64,000 nt of DNA from CAVVMA01 sp963830715 (GTDB lineage: Bacteria; Desulfobacterota; Binatia; Binatales; Binataceae). The stretch is from NCBI GenBank assembly GCA_963830715.1, contig CAWHNS010000002.1, positions 124,001 through 188,000 of the forward strand, read 5' to 3'. Position numbers and translations under genes: made by a program. Below the pieces are notes generated by a model. The model was not told the origin of the DNA. It was given only the letters and a program-made list of their open reading frames with translations, and searched no databases. Shown one piece after another: positions 45,969 to 54,917 of the stretch; position 1 is the stretch's first letter, and every line of letters starts with the position of its first letter.

Positions 45969-45975
45969 GCGGTAC

Positions 45976-46035
45976 GCGGTGCTGGCGTTCAACCTGTTCG
46001 GATACGGATTCCTGCGGCGGCGGGGAGGACGATGA
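45976..46035 (+). pseudogene. dppC: DppC, 3' end beyond the insert
   Basis: Codes for AVLAFNLFGYGFLRRRGGR and stop, the natural end of DppC permeases after PGLAIF. Its TGA overlaps the ATG of the binding-protein gene (ATGA), showing that before interruption the operon order was dppB-dppC-substrate-binding protein. Confidence 0.85.
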
Positions 46036-47652
46036 ACCGGTTCAATCGAAGCGTGAAGCAGCTAGCGATGATATGCGCGTTCGCGCTCGGCGCCGCAGCG
46101 CTCGGCGGATGCCACGGCGGTGCGCCGCCGCTGCGTTTCCCGCCGGGGGCGAAGGTGCTGCGGCTCGCGATGACCGACGATGTTCCGACGATGGATCCGG
46201 CGGCGGGTTATGACACGCCCTCGTGGACCTTCGAGCAGATGGTGTTCGACACGCTCGTACGCTACAGCGATGCCGGAGTCGATTTGCAGCCCGACGTCGC
46301 GGTGAGATGGGAGTCTTCGCCGGACTCGCGCGTATTCACGTTCCATCTGCGCGACGACGTGCGTTTCACCAACGGACGGCCGGTCACCAGCGCCGACTTC
46401 AAATATGGGATCGAGCGCGTGCTCGATCCGAAGAATCGCTCGAAGGGGATGGAATACTACCGCGAGATCGCCGGGCGCTCCCGAGTTCACGGCTCATCGC
46501 GCGGCGCACGTAATCGGTATCGAGACGCCCGACCCGCTCACGATCGTTTTCCGGCTGAGCGCGCCGGATCCGATCTTCGTCCACAAGCTTGCGATGCCGT
46601 TCGCGTCGGCGGTGCCGCGCGAGGTGGCGGATCGATGGGGCGAAGACTTCTCGCGTCACGTCGTCGGCAGCGGTCCGTTCATCCTGAAGGAATGGATCGG
46701 CGGCCAGCGAATCGTGATGGTGAAGAACCCCGACTATTTCGTGAAAGGGTTGCCCAGGCTCGACGCCGTGGTGCAACTGGTCGGAGTCAACGAGGAGCTG
46801 GAATGGTTCAAGTTCGAGGCCGGCGAGATCGACGTCTCGACGATCCCGACCGCGGAGTTCCCCTACGTGATGAAGACGCCGGCGCTCAAGGCCCTCGTCC
46901 TCAAGAACATCACGGTGACGACCCGCTACCTCGGGATGAACTGCCAGATGTGGCCGTTCACCGACGTGCGGGTGCGGCAGGCGTTCAACTACGCGATCGA
47001 CAAACGGAAGCTCGTCGCCTTGCTCAACGGACGCGGCATCGTCGCGCGCGGCGTCCTTCCGCCGAGCCTGCCCGGCTACAACCCGGAAGTCGAAGGCTAT
47101 CCATACGATCCGGCAAGGGCGCGCCGATTGCTCGAAGAAGCGGGCGTCGGAGGCAACTTCCGGCCCGCGATCTGGTTGCAGGCCGACCGGACCTTCATGA
47201 TGCTCGGCCAGTCGATTCAGCAGGACCTTGCGCTGATCGGGGTGCAGGTCGGGCTCAGGCCGGTGGCGTGGGGCCCGTTCCTGGAGGCTATCCGCCAGCC
47301 GAAGACCGCTTCGCTCTTCCTGATTGCCTGGGAGGCGGATTTTCCCGACCCGGAGAACTTCCTCGACGTGCTGCTCTCGCGCAAGCAGTGGGGCGCCAAC
47401 AACGACGCTTTCTATTTCAACCCGCAGATGGACGCGCTGATGGCCGAGGCGGCGCCGCTGAATGACTTCGGCAAACGGTACGATATCTATCGGCAGGCCG
47501 AGAAGATCGTGGTTGCCGACGCACCGTGGGTATTTCTGTACTATCCAGTCAACTATGTAATCCGCCAGCCATGGGTGCACGACTACATACTGAATCCGAC
47601 GCGCCCGACGCGCCTGGAGCGCGTCTGGGTTTCGCCTCATCGGGAACGATGA
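46032..47652 (+). CDS. Peptide ABC transporter substrate-binding lipoprotein (family 5), frameshifted
   Basis: Binds oligopeptides or similar solutes in the periplasm. The signal peptide has a lipobox (AAALGGC). The N-terminal lobe shows RLAMTDDVPTMDPAAGYDT and FHLRDDVRFTNGRPVTSADF, the family-5 signature. A frameshift near 46485 separates YYREIAG from APEFTAHRAAHVIGIETPDP. The rest is intact: FILKEWIGGQRIVMVKNPDY, VRQAFNYAIDKRKLVALLNG, FLIAWEADFPDPENFLDVLL and YPVNYVIRQPWVHDY. About 540 residues when joined. Translationally coupled to dppC. Confidence 0.9.
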
Positions 47653-47665
47653 GACGTTCGGCCGT

Positions 47666-48682
47666 CTATTGGACCGCCTCGATTTCGGTCAACTCGCGTA
47701 CGGCGCGGCGCAGGAAGCAGAGACCGATTAGCCCGTTGCAGAACATGAAGATGAAGTGCGCGGCGAGACTGTAAGCCAGGATCGTTGGTTCTGAGGCGTT
47801 GTCGGAGAAAAACAGCAGCCACGCCGCCTGGCTGGTGCCGAGATGGGCGATCGCTATCGGGAGCGCCGCGGCCAGAAACACCAGCGGCAGGAACAGCACC
47901 AGTTTCAGGAAGGGGATTGACACGCCGTACAGGCCAAGCGCCAGGTATTGCGCGACAAGCGAGCCCATAAAGGTCGGCGCCTTGATCGCGAGCACGCACA
48001 GATAGTCGAGGGGTCCCGCCTTCAGAAACGTGCTCAGTAATCCCCGCCCGCGCCATCGCTCGATCCGCGCCCGGATCGTTTCGCTTCGCCGCGCCATCGC
48101 GAAAAATCCGATCATTGCCAACAACAGCGTCCAGGCGACGACATAGGCGACGCGCAGCGCGTGCGTCACCTCGAGCAGCCGGGGATTGGCGGGCGAGTAG
48201 AACAGGACGCCGAGCGTCGAGAACAGGAAGAGCTGGTAGATCTCGAGCACCGCGATGAACAGGACCGAGCTCAGCGCCTCGAGGAACGGAATCTTCGCGC
48301 GACGATACAGATAGTAGGCAACTCCGCCTTGTCCGAGGTTGGTGTTGAGCATCGCGAGCAGATACATGCTCGCCCGGATCGGCATCACCTCGCGGAAGCT
48401 CAGCGGCGCGTTGAACCGCCGCACCACGAACGTCAGGCAGAACGAGTCGAGTGCGAAATAGAGCAGTGAGAAGGGCAGGAACGCGCCGATGAATTCCAGC
48501 GCCGGCACGCGCTCGAGTGCGACGAGCACCTTGCCGACCGGAATCCGCCAGAAAATCAGCGCGAAGATGATCGCGGTGCCCAGATACGGGATGAGTCGGC
48601 GCCAGAGCGGAGCACGCGCGCGCGCGGGTGGCGCGCCCGCAGGCGCGTCGGGCGCGATCGACTTCTCTGCGCCGAGGCTCAT
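47666..48682 (-). CDS. Lysylphosphatidylglycerol-synthase-TM-like (UPF0104) membrane protein
   Basis: 338 residues with about eight hydrophobic segments (LIPYLGTAIIFALIFW, LLYFALDSFCLTFVV, VLFIAVLEIYQLFLFSTLGV, LVLFLPLVFLAAALPIAIAH). The NLGQGGVAYYLYRRAKIPF and IAHLGTSQAAWLLFFSD stretches match the flippase-like integral domain found alone in many bacteria. Probably moves or senses a lipid; substrate unknown. Its ATG overlaps the stop of the preceding MaoC-like gene (ATGA), so it is the last gene of a three-gene operon. Confidence 0.75.
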   Translation of the reverse strand: MSLGAEKSIAPDAPAGAPPARARAPLWRRLIPYLGTAIIFALIFWRIPVGKVLVALERVPALEFIGAFLPFSLLYFALDSFCLTFVVRRFNAPLSFREVMPIRASMYLLAMLNTNLGQGGVAYYLYRRAKIPFLEALSSVLFIAVLEIYQLFLFSTLGVLFYSPANPRLLEVTHALRVAYVVAWTLLLAMIGFFAMARRSETIRARIERWRGRGLLSTFLKAGPLDYLCVLAIKAPTFMGSLVAQYLALGLYGVSIPFLKLVLFLPLVFLAAALPIAIAHLGTSQAAWLLFFSDNASEPTILAYSLAAHFIFMFCNGLIGLCFLRRAVRELTEIEAVQ

Positions 48683-49107
48683 CGAATTTCAGCGGCAACC
48701 GCCGCCGTCCCGGTCAGGACGCGTTCTCGATGGCCGTTCTCGACCCAGACTTCGAGCGCGGTCCCGCTCTCTGCTGCGCCGATGATGCGGATGTGCGCGG
48801 TCAGCAGGTCGCCGTACAGGACGGGTTTGATGAAGGCCACTTCGAAACGCCCGCCGCGAAGAAATCTCATGCCGAAGCGATCGGCGATGAACTGCGCGAG
48901 CATCGCCAGGGTGTGCTCGCCCGCGGCTATCGGCGCGGCGAAGCCCGCGCGTGCGGCAGCTTCGGCGTCGTTGTGGATGTTGGCCTGGCGGCGCCTGCGC
49001 GGCGCTTCGACCGCGCTCAGGTATTCCGCGGCTGCCGCCGCGTCCAGAGCGTACGGAGCCGACGTGAATTCGAGGCCCGGTTCGCCGGCGCGCACGGTTG
49101 TGCTCAT
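48679..49107 (-). CDS. MaoC-like hot-dog hydratase, second subunit
   Basis: 142 residues from ATG 49107, which overlaps the upstream stop. A hot-dog-fold core ANIHNDAEAAARAGFAAPIA, then GEHTLAMLAQFIADRFG, RFLRGGRFEVAFIKPVLYGD and LEVWVENGHRERVLTGTA match the C-terminal half of two-part MaoC dehydratases acting on enoyl-CoA. The Asn/His-Asp positions suitable for hydration are in NIHND. It likely pairs with the next upstream gene as a heterodimer. A longer in-frame start at 49293 overlaps that gene and is rejected. Confidence 0.85.
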   Translation of the reverse strand: MSTTVRAGEPGLEFTSAPYALDAAAAAEYLSAVEAPRRRRQANIHNDAEAAARAGFAAPIAAGEHTLAMLAQFIADRFGMRFLRGGRFEVAFIKPVLYGDLLTAHIRIIGAAESGTALEVWVENGHRERVLTGTAAVAAEIR

Positions 49108-49550
49108 CACATTTCGCCCTTTTGCAACAGGATTGAGGTTATCGTCTGGCGCGTCATCAATCGATCGGTTTCGGCGTCGCGCGCCTCGTACTCCAGCTCG
49201 AAGTAGAACTTGCCGCGTTTGCGCCAGGTGCGCGCGATCCTGCCCGAGGTCTTGATTGTCTGCCCGACCCGCATCGGCTCGAACAGCTCGCACTTGTGCT
49301 TCGCATGCACTCCGCCGGACCCGCCGCGGAAGTGCGCCGCGATCAGAAGCGCGTAGTCATTGAGCCGCATCGTCGGCGGCGCGAACTGAGTTCGCTCCGG
49401 GGCGCCCGGCTTAAAGAGCGGATTGCCGCTGTTGAGCGCGCGGGCGAACGCGCTGACCTGATCGCCCGAAACCACGTAGTAGATTGGTCCGAGCACCATC
49501 CCATCGCGCAAGTTTTCCGCGCGCATCGGTATGCGATCGTCGTTGCTCAT
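49107..49550 (-). CDS. MaoC-like dehydratase, N-terminal-domain subunit
   Basis: 147 residues; ATG 49550. Resembles the FAS1-like N-terminal hot-dog (GPIYYVVSGDQVSAFARALN, then GAPERTQFAPPTMRLNDYAL, HAKHKCELFEPMRVGQTIKT and KRGKFYFELEYEARDAETDR). Such subunits carry the substrate-binding but not the catalytic residues and pair with a second MaoC protein. Stop TGA overlaps the next ATG. First gene of the operon; divergent from the AlkA-like gene at 49664. Confidence 0.85.
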   Translation of the reverse strand: MSNDDRIPMRAENLRDGMVLGPIYYVVSGDQVSAFARALNSGNPLFKPGAPERTQFAPPTMRLNDYALLIAAHFRGGSGGVHAKHKCELFEPMRVGQTIKTSGRIARTWRKRGKFYFELEYEARDAETDRLMTRQTITSILLQKGEM

Positions 49551-49663
49551 CGCCGGTCTCTGCCCCGTCTATATAGGCGCCGAAGCGGCGGGTCTTCGCA
49601 AGCGCGCCGCGATCATTTTGGGGGGCGTGCAAAGCGGACGACATATGATAAATTTTTTCCGCT

Positions 49664-50320
49664 ATGGATCCGCTGTCGCCTCCTTATACGCAAGCCGCGC
49701 TGTCCCGTCTGCGGGAGTGCGACCCGGTGATGGCCTCGATAATCGCGCAGGTCGGTCCCTATCGGCCGGCGCGGCGGCCGGAGCGATTTCAGGCGCTGGT
49801 GCGAGCGATCGTCTTTCAGCAGCTCGCGGGACGCGCCGCGCAGGCGATTTACGATCGTTTCGTCGCCTCGTTCGAGGGCGCGCGCTTTCCGACGCCCGAG
49901 CAGGTCATCGCCGCGCCGACGCCGATGCTTCGCAAGGCCGGCCTGTCGCGCCAGAAGGCGCTCTATATCAAGGACCTCGCGGCGCACGTCGCGAATGATT
50001 CGCTGAGCTTCCGGCGTTTCCGATGGATGGACGACGAGGAGATAATCATCCAACTCACGAAGGTGAAGGGAATCGGCCGCTGGACCGCAGAGATGTTCCT
50101 GATGTTCAACCTCTGGCGGCCCGATGTGCTCCCCGTGGATGACCTCGGTTTCCGCAACGCCGCCATGAAGGCGTATCGGATGCGCAGGCCGCCGACCGCG
50201 AAGCGGCTCAAGGCGATAGGCGAGCGATGGCGGCCCTTTCGCAGCGTGGCGGTCTGGTACCTGTGGCAGAGCACGCGAATCACGCTGCCCGACGGCGCAT
50301 CGCCGGCGCGCCGGCGATAA
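49664..50320 (+). CDS. DNA-3-methyladenine glycosylase II-like (HhH-GPD) protein
   Basis: Removes alkylated bases; 218 residues, shorter than E. coli AlkA and like the compact AlkA/MAG type. FQALVRAIVFQQLAGRAAQA begins the glycosylase fold. Hairpin LTKVKGIGRWTAEMFLMFNL (about 131-150) is the helix-hairpin-helix, followed by PDVLPVDDLGFRNAAMKAY with the catalytic Asp at about 160. A basic C-terminus (ARRR) follows. No FCL iron-sulfur loop. Cytoplasmic base-excision repair. Confidence 0.93.
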   Translation: MDPLSPPYTQAALSRLRECDPVMASIIAQVGPYRPARRPERFQALVRAIVFQQLAGRAAQAIYDRFVASFEGARFPTPEQVIAAPTPMLRKAGLSRQKALYIKDLAAHVANDSLSFRRFRWMDDEEIIIQLTKVKGIGRWTAEMFLMFNLWRPDVLPVDDLGFRNAAMKAYRMRRPPTAKRLKAIGERWRPFRSVAVWYLWQSTRITLPDGASPARRR

Positions 50321-50432
50321 AGATCGCGCGAGGCATCTTGTGCTAGGGTGGCATCAACTCAAATCTCAATCGCAGACCGGATCACCGGAGCGTCGAGCAT
50401 CGGTCGCCTGCCGATCGTAAAGGAGCATCCTC

Positions 50433-51416
50433 ATGTGTCAGATCAAGTTCGCCGTCGGCCTGCCCAATAGCGATTTCACCGCGGCCAGGGCGCTCGCGGA
50501 GCGCGCCGAGGCGCTCGGTTACCATTCGGTCTCGCTCGACGATCACTTCTTCATGCGCGGCCTGATGGAGACTCCGCGCTCGCCGCATCTGGAGTGCTAT
50601 ACGACGCTCGCCGCGATCGCGGCGGTGACCAAACGCGTGCGGCTCGTGCAGATGGTTACCTCGATGTCCTATCGCAATCCGGCCCTGCTGGCGAAGATGA
50701 CTTCGACGCTCGACCATATCAGCGGCGGGCGGGTGACAGTCGGCGTTGGCGCCGGATGGTTCCGCGAGGAGTATGCGGCGTACAACTTCCCGTATCCATC
50801 GAACGCGGAACGGATCGACCAGCTCGCCGAGGGCATCAAGGTGCTCAAGGCGATGTGGACCGAGGACGAGCCCACTTATAGCGGCCGCTACTTCCGGATC
50901 GAAAAAGCCTACAATTTCCCCCAGCCGGCCCAAAAGCCGCATCCGCCGCTGCTAATCGGAGGCTCCGGCAAGAAGGTGCTCAAGATCACGGCCGCGGAGG
51001 GCGATATCGCCAATCTGATTCCGCCGATCACCAAGGGAGAAGTCGATCTCAAGCAGGCGCTCAAGTTCGACAAGCCCGAACTGGCGCGACGGATCGATCT
51101 GCTGCGCGACTACGCGAAAGCGGCCGGGCGAGATCCCGGCGCGATCGAAATATCGGGCAACAGTTTCGTGCTCGCCGCGCGCGACAAGAGCCAGGCCGAA
51201 GCGATGGTTCAGGCTACCGCGGCGGCGATGCAGATCACGGACATCGAAGCGGCGCGGCGCTCGCCGCAGGTGCTCACCGGCACGGTCGAGGAAGTCAAGC
51301 GCGAGCTTCGCTCGCGGATCGAGACGCTCGGGGTTACCTACTTCTTCCTGAGCTTTCTCGCGCCGGAGTCGATCGAGCTGTTCGCGAGAGAGATCATGCC
51401 GGAGTTCGCGAGCTGA
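50433..51416 (+). CDS. LLM-class F420-dependent oxidoreductase-like protein
   Basis: 327-residue luciferase-like TIM barrel. KFAVGLPNSDFTAARALAER, LGYHSVSLDDHFFMRGLMET, TLAAIAAVTKRVRLVQMVTS, DHISGGRVTVGVGAGWFREE, YNFPYPSNAERIDQLAEGIK and PQPAQKPHPPLLIGGSGKKV are classic LLM/F420 features, including a non-prolyl-like cis-peptide region after LVQMVTS. F420 rather than FMN is inferred from these patterns; no F420 biosynthesis gene is in the window. AAAGGAGCATCCTC gives a strong ribosome-binding site. Confidence 0.88.
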   Translation: MCQIKFAVGLPNSDFTAARALAERAEALGYHSVSLDDHFFMRGLMETPRSPHLECYTTLAAIAAVTKRVRLVQMVTSMSYRNPALLAKMTSTLDHISGGRVTVGVGAGWFREEYAAYNFPYPSNAERIDQLAEGIKVLKAMWTEDEPTYSGRYFRIEKAYNFPQPAQKPHPPLLIGGSGKKVLKITAAEGDIANLIPPITKGEVDLKQALKFDKPELARRIDLLRDYAKAAGRDPGAIEISGNSFVLAARDKSQAEAMVQATAAAMQITDIEAARRSPQVLTGTVEEVKRELRSRIETLGVTYFFLSFLAPESIELFAREIMPEFAS

Positions 51417-51504
51417 GCGGTATTGCCGCGCCGGCGGCAGCGCTCAGGTCTGGCTGATCTTTCCCGTGACGTTGCGCCCGCCGCGTCGCGAGCTGGAGCC
51501 GCTA

Positions 51505-51687
51505 TCAGCTCTGGGAACGGTAATGGCGGGACAATTCGAGAATGAAGAGTACGTCACCGACGGTTTTCAGAGTCCCGAACATGTCGACGCTGCCGAGGAA
51601 CTCCAGTTCTTCCTTGGTTATTCCATGGGCGGCCAGCAGTTTCTCGTCGTTGCGGACTCGCTCGAGGATGGGCCTGGCTTTGCGCAT
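51505..51687 (-). CDS. Small conserved-looking protein with strong ribosome-binding site
   Basis: 60 residues from ATG 51687, with AAGGAGG about 10 nt upstream. MRKARPILERVRNDEKLLAA, HGITKEELEFLGSVDMFG, TLKTVGDVLFILELSR. Helical, charged, with no membrane segment or cysteines. I do not recognise it. A longer frame from 51747 adds only residues upstream of this start. It lies between the LLM gene and the 3' end of the RND operon. Confidence 0.55.
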   Translation of the reverse strand: MRKARPILERVRNDEKLLAAHGITKEELEFLGSVDMFGTLKTVGDVLFILELSRHYRSQS

Positions 51688-51801
51688 CTCCGGTTGCCTC
51701 CTTGGCCGATGCTGACCAAATGTAGGATAATCGCACAATAAGGTCAAGTCTGGCGCGCCGTGCCCGAAAGCCCGGATGAGGGCTATTGGCGCGCGCCAGC
51801 G

Positions 51802-54800
51802 TCACGCCGCGTCCGGGCCTGCCGGCGATGGAGCAACCGCCGGGCCGCGTCTCAACAGCCGCGAACCCGCCAGACGGATCCAGTCCAGGTACAGGTAGAT
51901 GACCGGCGTCGTGTAGAGCGTCAGGACCTGGCTGACCAGGAGTCCCCCGACGATCGCGAGTCCCAGCGGCCGGCGAAGTTCGGAACCGACGCCGGTGCCC
52001 AGCGCCAGCGGCAATCCACCGAGCAGCGCCGCCATGGTCGTCATCATGATCGGCCGAAAGCGCAGCAGACAGGCCTGGTAGATCGCATCGAGCGACGACT
52101 TGCCCTCGTTGCGCTCCGCTTCGAGCGCGAAGTCGATCATCATGATCGCGTTCTTCTTGACGATTCCGATCAGCAGGATGAGCCCGATGACCGCGATGAT
52201 GCTCAGATCCATACGGAAAATCAGCAACGCGAGAATCGCCCCGACGCCTGCCGACGGAAGCGTGGACAGAATCGTTATCGGGTGAACGTAACTCTCGTAC
52301 AGTATTCCCAACACTATGTAGACCGTGACCAGCGCCGCCAGGATCAGCATCGGCTCGCTGGCGAGCGAAGACTGAAAGGCCTGCGCGGTCCCCTGAAACG
52401 TACCCTCGATTCCGGCCGGGAGGCCGATTTCCCTGGCGGCGTTGGAGATCGCATTGACCGCGTCGCCCAGCGCGACGCCGCGGGCAAGATTGAATGAAAC
52501 GGTAACCGCCGGAAATTGTCCCTGATGATTCACCGCGAGAGGCGTATTCGAGGGCTCATAGCGGGTCACGGCGTCCAGCGGAACCTGCGCACCGCCGCCG
52601 GTGCTGACGTAGATGTCTTTGAGGGTTTGCGGATTTTGCCAGAACTCCGGCGCGACCTCCATCACCACGTGATACTGGTTCAACGCAGTGTACATGGTAG
52701 ACACCTGCCGCTGGCCGAAGGCGTCGTACAGGGTATTGTCGATCAGCTGCGGAGTGATCCCGAGCCGCGACGCAGTGTTGCGGTCTATCACGAGTGAGGC
52801 GTCGAGACCGTTGTTCTGCTGGTCGCTGCTCACGTCGGCGAGCTCCCTGAGCGAGCGCATCTTCGCGAGCATCAGCGGCGCCCACTGGTTGAGCAGGTCC
52901 AGATCGTCGCTCTGCAGAGTGAACTGATACTGCGCGTTGCTCGCCCTGCCGCCGATTCGCAAGTCCTGCGAGGCCTGCATGTAGAGACTCGCGCCAGGGA
53001 TCCGCGCGGTGGCCTTGCGCAGGCGCCCGATCACCATATCGGCATCGAGCTTTCGCTGGTCGCGGGGTTTAAGGGCTATGTACATCCGCGCGGTATTGGT
53101 GCCGCTGCCGCCGTTCCCCCCGGTAAACGCGATCACGTGGTCGACGGCCGGATCTTTCCTCACGATGTTGACGTACTCCGTCAACCGCTTCCGCATCGCT
53201 TGAAAGGAGGTATCCTGGTCGGCCTGCACCGCACAAATCAGGCGTCCGTTGTCCTGCTGCGGAAAAAATCCCTTCGGGACTATGTAGAAGAGGTAGATAT
53301 TGACCGCGAAGGTGGCCAGGAAAACTCCCAGCGTGAGGCGCGGATGCCGCAACACCCACGAGAGGCTCGACTCGTACCGCCGATGCATCGCGTTGAACGC
53401 CCGCTCGGCGGCGTTGCTGAAACGCCCGTGCGGCTGATCGTGCGCGGACTTCAGGAGCCTGGCGCACATCATCGGGGTGGTGGTCAGCGAGACCACCATC
53501 GAGACCACGATCGCGGCGGAGAGCGTTACCGCGAATTCGCGGAACAGCCGGCCGACCAGCCCCCCCATGAGCAGGATCGGAATGAACACGGCAACCAGAG
53601 ACATGCTGATCGCGAAAACGGTGAATCCGATTCCGCTTGCGCCCTTCACTGCGGCGTCGTACGGCGAATATCCCTGTTCCAGGTAGCGCGAGATGTTTTC
53701 GACCACCACGATCGCGTCGTCCACGACGAACCCGGTCGAGATCGTGAGCGCCATCAGCGACAGGTTGTCGACGCTGAATCCGAACAGGTACATCGCGCCG
53801 AACGTTCCGACCAGCGACAAGGGAACTACGACGCCCGGGATCGACGTCGCCCTCAAGTTGCGCAGGAACAGGAAGACCACCATCACGACCAGCATGACCG
53901 AGATCAGCAGCGTCAATTCGACGTCGCGGACGGAGGCGCGAATCGTCGTGGTCTGGTCGAGGACGACGGTGAGATTGATGGCCGGGGAAATCGAGGCCTT
54001 CAACTGGGGCAGCGACTCGCGCACCCGGTCGACGGTGTCGATGATGTTCGCGCCCGGCTGGCGGAACACGATCAGCATCACCCCGGTATTGCCGTCGATC
54101 AGCCCGGCGTTGCGGATATCCTCCACCGAGTCCTCGACGCGGGCGATGTCCGACAGGCCCACCGCGGCGCCGTTCTGCCAGGTAACGATCAACGGTTGAT
54201 ACTGGGCGGCCTTGAGGAGTTGATCGGTGGTGCTGAGCCCGATCGAGCCGGTCCTGTTCGTCAGCTCGCCCTTGGGGCGGTTGGCGTTGGCCGCGGCGAG
54301 CATCGCGCGCACCTGCTCGAGGCCGATTCCATAGGCGCTCAACTGAGTCGGGTTCAACTCGACGCGAACCCCCGGGAGCGCGCTTCCCCCAACGATCACC
54401 TGACCGACTCCCTGCACCTGCGAGAGCTTCTGGGCCAGGATCGATGAGGCCGCGTCGTACATCTTGCCCGCGCTGACGGTGGGGGAAGTAAGCGAGAGGA
54501 TGATGATCGGCGAGTCGGCGGGATTGACCTTACGATAAGTAGGATTGCTCGGCAGATTGGTCGGCAACTGGCTGCGCGCGGCGTTGATCGCGGCCTGAAC
54601 GTCGCGCGCGGCGGCGTCGATGCTCCGGCCCAGGTCGAATTGCAGAACAACATTGGTCACGCCCAGCGAGCTGGCCGAGGTCATCTCGGTCAAGGAGGCG
54701 ATGTGCCCGAACTGGCGCTCGAGCGGGGTGGCCACCGACGAGGCCATGGTTTGCGGACTGGCGCCGGGCAGCGCGGCACTGACCTGGATGGTCGGAAACT

Positions 54801-54915
54801 CGACCTGCGGCAGCGGCGACACGGGCAGCATCCGGAATGCCACCGCGCCGGCGAGCGCAAGCGCGATGGTCAGGAGCGTGGTCCCGACCCGGTTGCGAAT
54901 GAAAAGCCGGGACAC
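51802..54915 (-). CDS. mdtC: RND multidrug efflux pump, MdtC-like
   Basis: 1037-residue inner-membrane proton antiporter (HAE1 family), intact. N-terminal IRNRVGTTLLTIALALAGAV, MLPVSPLPQVEFPTIQVSAA. TM4 proton-relay Asp pair in STGFVVDDAIVVVENISRYL. TM10 Lys in LLIGIVKKNAIMMIDFALEA. Large periplasmic loops in both halves. C-terminal RFRPIMMTTMAALLGGLPLA. It begins 2 nt after the stop of a sister pump. In MdtABC the two pumps form a mixed trimer, which fits here. No TolC-type gene is seen in the window. Confidence 0.95.
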   Translation of the reverse strand: MSRLFIRNRVGTTLLTIALALAGAVAFRMLPVSPLPQVEFPTIQVSAALPGASPQTMASSVATPLERQFGHIASLTEMTSASSLGVTNVVLQFDLGRSIDAAARDVQAAINAARSQLPTNLPSNPTYRKVNPADSPIIILSLTSPTVSAGKMYDAASSILAQKLSQVQGVGQVIVGGSALPGVRVELNPTQLSAYGIGLEQVRAMLAAANANRPKGELTNRTGSIGLSTTDQLLKAAQYQPLIVTWQNGAAVGLSDIARVEDSVEDIRNAGLIDGNTGVMLIVFRQPGANIIDTVDRVRESLPQLKASISPAINLTVVLDQTTTIRASVRDVELTLLISVMLVVMVVFLFLRNLRATSIPGVVVPLSLVGTFGAMYLFGFSVDNLSLMALTISTGFVVDDAIVVVENISRYLEQGYSPYDAAVKGASGIGFTVFAISMSLVAVFIPILLMGGLVGRLFREFAVTLSAAIVVSMVVSLTTTPMMCARLLKSAHDQPHGRFSNAAERAFNAMHRRYESSLSWVLRHPRLTLGVFLATFAVNIYLFYIVPKGFFPQQDNGRLICAVQADQDTSFQAMRKRLTEYVNIVRKDPAVDHVIAFTGGNGGSGTNTARMYIALKPRDQRKLDADMVIGRLRKATARIPGASLYMQASQDLRIGGRASNAQYQFTLQSDDLDLLNQWAPLMLAKMRSLRELADVSSDQQNNGLDASLVIDRNTASRLGITPQLIDNTLYDAFGQRQVSTMYTALNQYHVVMEVAPEFWQNPQTLKDIYVSTGGGAQVPLDAVTRYEPSNTPLAVNHQGQFPAVTVSFNLARGVALGDAVNAISNAAREIGLPAGIEGTFQGTAQAFQSSLASEPMLILAALVTVYIVLGILYESYVHPITILSTLPSAGVGAILALLIFRMDLSIIAVIGLILLIGIVKKNAIMMIDFALEAERNEGKSSLDAIYQACLLRFRPIMMTTMAALLGGLPLALGTGVGSELRRPLGLAIVGGLLVSQVLTLYTTPVIYLYLDWIRLAGSRLLRRGPAVAPSPAGPDAA

Positions 54916-54917
54916 GG

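Larger units (their letters stand above)
44461..45970. other. Foreign insert splitting dppC
   Basis: About 1.5 kb visibly richer in A+T than its flanks. It carries the 3' end of a DNA methylase and the 5' part of a helicase, both on the minus strand and both cut off at the insert ends. No transposase, terminal inverted repeat or clear target duplication is seen. A direct CGGTAC repeat occurs at the right edge (near 45954 and 45970). The right junction lies between about 45960 and 45975. Confidence 0.8.

Noticed and set aside
44461..45975. Insertion sequence in dppC
   Set aside because: No transposase, terminal inverted repeats or target-site duplication; the content is restriction-modification fragments.
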